A stretch of 64,000 bases of DNA, from NCBI RefSeq assembly GCF_014643835.1, contig NZ_BMKD01000001.1, forward strand, positions 248,001 to 312,000. The letters are read 5' to 3'. Positions 61,565-64,000 of the stretch are shown piece by piece. The DNA is from Mucilaginibacter rubeus. GTDB taxonomy: Bacteria; Bacteroidota; Bacteroidia; Sphingobacteriales; Sphingobacteriaceae. Positions within the stretch are counted from its first letter, which is position 1. Each line of letters begins with the position of its first letter. Position numbers and translations under genes: made by a program. The notes beneath the pieces are model-generated. The model saw nothing but the letters and a program-made list of their open reading frames with translations, did no database searches and was not told where the DNA came from.

Positions 61565-63340
61565 ATGAATTCATTTGTTCGCCAAATTATCCTGTCAGCT
61601 TTTTTTTCGCTGTTTTGCTATCTATGTAAAGCGAATCCTGTTTTTTACATGAACCAGGTAGGGTATGATGCCCGGGGAGCAAAAACTGTTGTTGTGCGTT
61701 GCGACACCAAACTTGTGCCGGGTATACTTTTCGCGTTACAAAACTCAAATGGTAATGCTGTATATATTGCTCCGTTAAATGGCCCGTTAAAGGTTGAGGA
61801 ATGGGACAAGGATGGATATTTTTACCAGGCCGATTTTTCGGAATTCAAAGCGGAGGGGAAATACAGGATTTACATTGGTACTAAAGATTTTCATTCTCAA
61901 TCCGATTGGTTTCAGATCAAGGAAAACGCACTGGCAGTAACTACCATCCCATCGGTATTAAGCTACTATAACAAGCAGCGGGCTAACACACCAACGGAGC
62001 TGCAGGCCGACGCAGCCGTTCAGCTTTATGGCAGCGATAAAACAGTTGACCTGCGCGGCGGCTGGTGCGATGCGTCGGGCGATGTAAGCAAATACTTTTC
62101 GCATTTGGCTTATGCTAATTTTATGTCGCCCCAGCAAATACCGTTGGTAACCTGGTCAATGATCAATACAATGCAAACCGCGCCGGGTTTGTTAAATAAA
62201 CTGGGGATTTATGATGGCATGATGAATGAAGCACTTTGGGGGGCCGACTACATGATGCGCGCCCTGTCAAAAGACGATTATTTTTACATGATCGTATTCA
62301 GCTATTTTAATAAAGATCCTAAAGCCAGGCGTGTTGTAGGGTTAAAAGCAAACAGCGTTACAACAGATGAGTACCAGGCTGCTTTTCGAGAAGGAGGTGG
62401 GATGGCTATTGCATCGTTGGCGCGAATCTCGCAACTGAAAAAAGACGGTGACTTTAAGTCGGCGGAATATCTTGCCGCTGCCAAACGGGCTTTCGCGCAC
62501 TTGCTGGCAAACAATACCCAATATGATGACGACGGCAAGGAAAATATCATTGACGACTATTGTGCCCTGATGGCTGCTACCGAATTGTGGATTGCTACCG
62601 ATAGTTCCCTTTATCGTGATGAAGCCCGAAAACGCGCGCTAAGTTTGAACAAGCGAATGAGCCCCGCGGGGTATTTTATTGCTGACGACGGCGACAGGCC
62701 TTTCTGGCACGCAGCAGATGCCGGCTTACCCGTTATTGCTTTATGCAGGTACCTGGATAAGGAGCAAGAAGCTGATCAGCGGTCCGATGCATTATCAACC
62801 ATAAAAAAAGCACTGGATTATAACCTGGAGGTAACCGCTAATGTGGATAATCCGTTTGGCTATGCCCGCCAATCTTTTAAGTTTAGGGGTGCTGTAAAAG
62901 ATGGCTTTTTTATCCCGCATGAAAATGAAACCGGCTGGTGGTGGCAAGGTGAAAATGCGCGCCTGGGCTCGCTGGCAGCGGCGGCATTAGTAGGCGGGCG
63001 GTTAGTATATCCCGAAAAAGGAGGCTGGGGCATAAAAAGAAAACTGGCAGAGTATGCATCGCACCAGATAGCCTGGATATTGGGTTGTAACCCTTATCAA
63101 ATGTGCTTTATGTACCAGTATGGTAAAAACAATGTGCCTTATATGAGTTCAAATTTCGGCCATGGATCGGGCAAGGGCGGGATTTCTAACGGAATTACCG
63201 GTAAAAAGGAAAACCCCGACGGCAGCGGTATCGATTTTAAAATAAAAGACAACGGCAACGAATGGCGTTGGACAGAACAATGGTTACCTCATGCCGCCTG
63301 GTATTTGCAGGCCGTTACCGCTATGGCTGTGCAGCAATAA
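61565..63340 (+). CDS. GH9 glycoside hydrolase with N-terminal CelD-type Ig domain
   Basis: A 591-residue exported enzyme with a signal peptide ending near CYLCKAN. Residues about 24-120 are the Ig-like domain that precedes many GH9 modules (FYMNQVGYDARGAKTVVV). The (alpha/alpha)6 barrel follows, with the base region RGGWCDASGDVSKY, NEALWGADYMMRAL, GWWWQGENARLGSL, ILGCNPYQMCFMYQYG and, near the C-terminus, NEWRWTEQWLPHAAW with the likely acid glutamate. GH9 covers endoglucanases and some exo-glucosaminidases; the substrate is not decided by the sequence. Confidence 0.88.
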   Translation: MNSFVRQIILSAFFSLFCYLCKANPVFYMNQVGYDARGAKTVVVRCDTKLVPGILFALQNSNGNAVYIAPLNGPLKVEEWDKDGYFYQADFSEFKAEGKYRIYIGTKDFHSQSDWFQIKENALAVTTIPSVLSYYNKQRANTPTELQADAAVQLYGSDKTVDLRGGWCDASGDVSKYFSHLAYANFMSPQQIPLVTWSMINTMQTAPGLLNKLGIYDGMMNEALWGADYMMRALSKDDYFYMIVFSYFNKDPKARRVVGLKANSVTTDEYQAAFREGGGMAIASLARISQLKKDGDFKSAEYLAAAKRAFAHLLANNTQYDDDGKENIIDDYCALMAATELWIATDSSLYRDEARKRALSLNKRMSPAGYFIADDGDRPFWHAADAGLPVIALCRYLDKEQEADQRSDALSTIKKALDYNLEVTANVDNPFGYARQSFKFRGAVKDGFFIPHENETGWWWQGENARLGSLAAAALVGGRLVYPEKGGWGIKRKLAEYASHQIAWILGCNPYQMCFMYQYGKNNVPYMSSNFGHGSGKGGISNGITGKKENPDGSGIDFKIKDNGNEWRWTEQWLPHAAWYLQAVTAMAVQQ

Positions 63341-63433
63341 TTCGGAGCTGTCATTTTTTATACCTCAAATTGTCATATTTACTACCCGGCGCCTTATCTT
63401 CATACTGCTAAGTTTGTATTGAAATTAAAACCT

Positions 63434-64000
63434 ATGGATATGGCACAAACAAATATTGGGGGTAACTATGCCGTTGTTAACGGCCTGAAAATGTATTATG
63501 AAATTCACGGCGAGGGTTTCCCGCTGGTATTAATCCATGGCGGCGGTTCAGATATCGGCGTTACTTTTGGCAGGGTATTGTCGGGCTTTGCGAAAAATCA
63601 CCAGGTAATAGGGGTTGATTTGCAGGCACACGGGCGTACGCCGGACAGGGGCGTACCTACCTCTTTTGAGCAGGATGCTGATGACGTAGCCGCTTTGCTC
63701 AAGCATTTGGATATAAAACAGGCCGATATTATGGGTTTTAGCAACGGAGGTAATACCGCCATGCAAATAGCCATCAGGCATCCGCAACTGGTTCATAAAA
63801 TAGTGATCGCTTCTTCGTTTTATAAACGCAGTGGTTTTGAAGACTGGTTTTGGGATTTTATGAAGAACGCGACCCTTGACAGTATGCCCAAACCTTTGCA
63901 GGACGCTTTCCTCGCCATAAACAATGACCAGGCCGCTTTAGAAGTAATGCATAAGCGTGACCTTCATAGGATGCAGGGTTTTCAGGATTGGAGTGATGAG
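63434..64000 (+). CDS. Alpha/beta hydrolase (C-terminus cut by window edge)
   Basis: An ATG at 63434 (MDMAQTNIGGNYAVV; the next ATG at 63440 is equally possible) opens a frame running off the right edge, 189 codons visible. The oxyanion region is LVLIHGGGSD and the nucleophile elbow GFSNGG holds the catalytic serine. Asp and His of the triad lie beyond the window. There is no signal peptide. The substrate is unknown. Confidence 0.85.
   Translation, partial: MDMAQTNIGGNYAVVNGLKMYYEIHGEGFPLVLIHGGGSDIGVTFGRVLSGFAKNHQVIGVDLQAHGRTPDRGVPTSFEQDADDVAALLKHLDIKQADIMGFSNGGNTAMQIAIRHPQLVHKIVIASSFYKRSGFEDWFWDFMKNATLDSMPKPLQDAFLAINNDQAALEVMHKRDLHRMQGFQDWSDE

Overview
The window looks like a chromosomal segment of a free-living, polysaccharide-degrading Bacteroidota of the Sphingobacteriaceae, most like Mucilaginibacter or Pedobacter. 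The signs are a SusC/SusD pair, many exported glycoside hydrolases, Bacteroidetes-type promoters (TTG, then TAnnTTTG about 19 bases later), GIN-domain and DACNV proteins, and the absence of strong Shine-Dalgarno sequences. Composition is even throughout. I see no rRNA, tRNA, CRISPR array, transposase or phage gene.

1-7.2 kb (minus strand): one six-gene ABC-export operon. It encodes an ATPase, a permease, a YtrA-type GntR repressor, a GIN-domain exported protein, a second ATPase, and a very large permease fused to an M1-peptidase-like domain whose zinc motif is lost (it runs off the left edge). A promoter with an overlapping inverted repeat lies directly upstream. 7.3-11.7 kb: a small Pro/Glu-rich protein, exonuclease III, a repeat-filled gap, a membrane-anchored unknown and topoisomerase III.

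11.8-28 kb: a polysaccharide-utilisation locus under a LacI-family repressor. It holds a NahK-like sugar kinase, the LacI regulator, a DUF5077/DUF3472 protein, a Tat-exported GH109-type alpha-N-acetylgalactosaminidase, SusC, SusD, an arylsulfotransferase-like propeller lipoprotein, a TsdA-like dihaem cytochrome c lipoprotein and a 993-residue putative glycosidase. Five copies of the palindrome CAAACGTTTG sit only in the gaps in front of its transcription units. The enzymes point to a GalNAc-containing glycan, with an unusual redox or sulfur module attached. This is the best candidate for an undescribed system.

28-43 kb: pyrophosphatase, a glycosyltransferase, a cation-efflux pump, an AI-2E-type permease, an amino-sugar operon (sugar MFS transporter, ROK kinase without its zinc motif, GH2 exo-glucosaminidase-like enzyme), an M61 and an S41 peptidase, and an HD-domain/CoaD fusion. 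43-50 kb: rpsO and pnp with clear promoter and terminators, a DACNV/DAC-domain protein, an MFS transporter and a DinB protein.

50-57 kb: a TetR regulator and an RND efflux operon (adaptor, pump, outer-membrane channel) with three matching 25-bp palindromes in the control regions. 57-64 kb: a Wzz-like membrane protein with hexapeptide repeats, a GH20 hexosaminidase with a strongly basic Ser/Lys/His tail, a small unknown, a GH9 enzyme, and the start of an alpha/beta hydrolase cut by the right edge. Gaps carry several families of short inverted-repeat elements.
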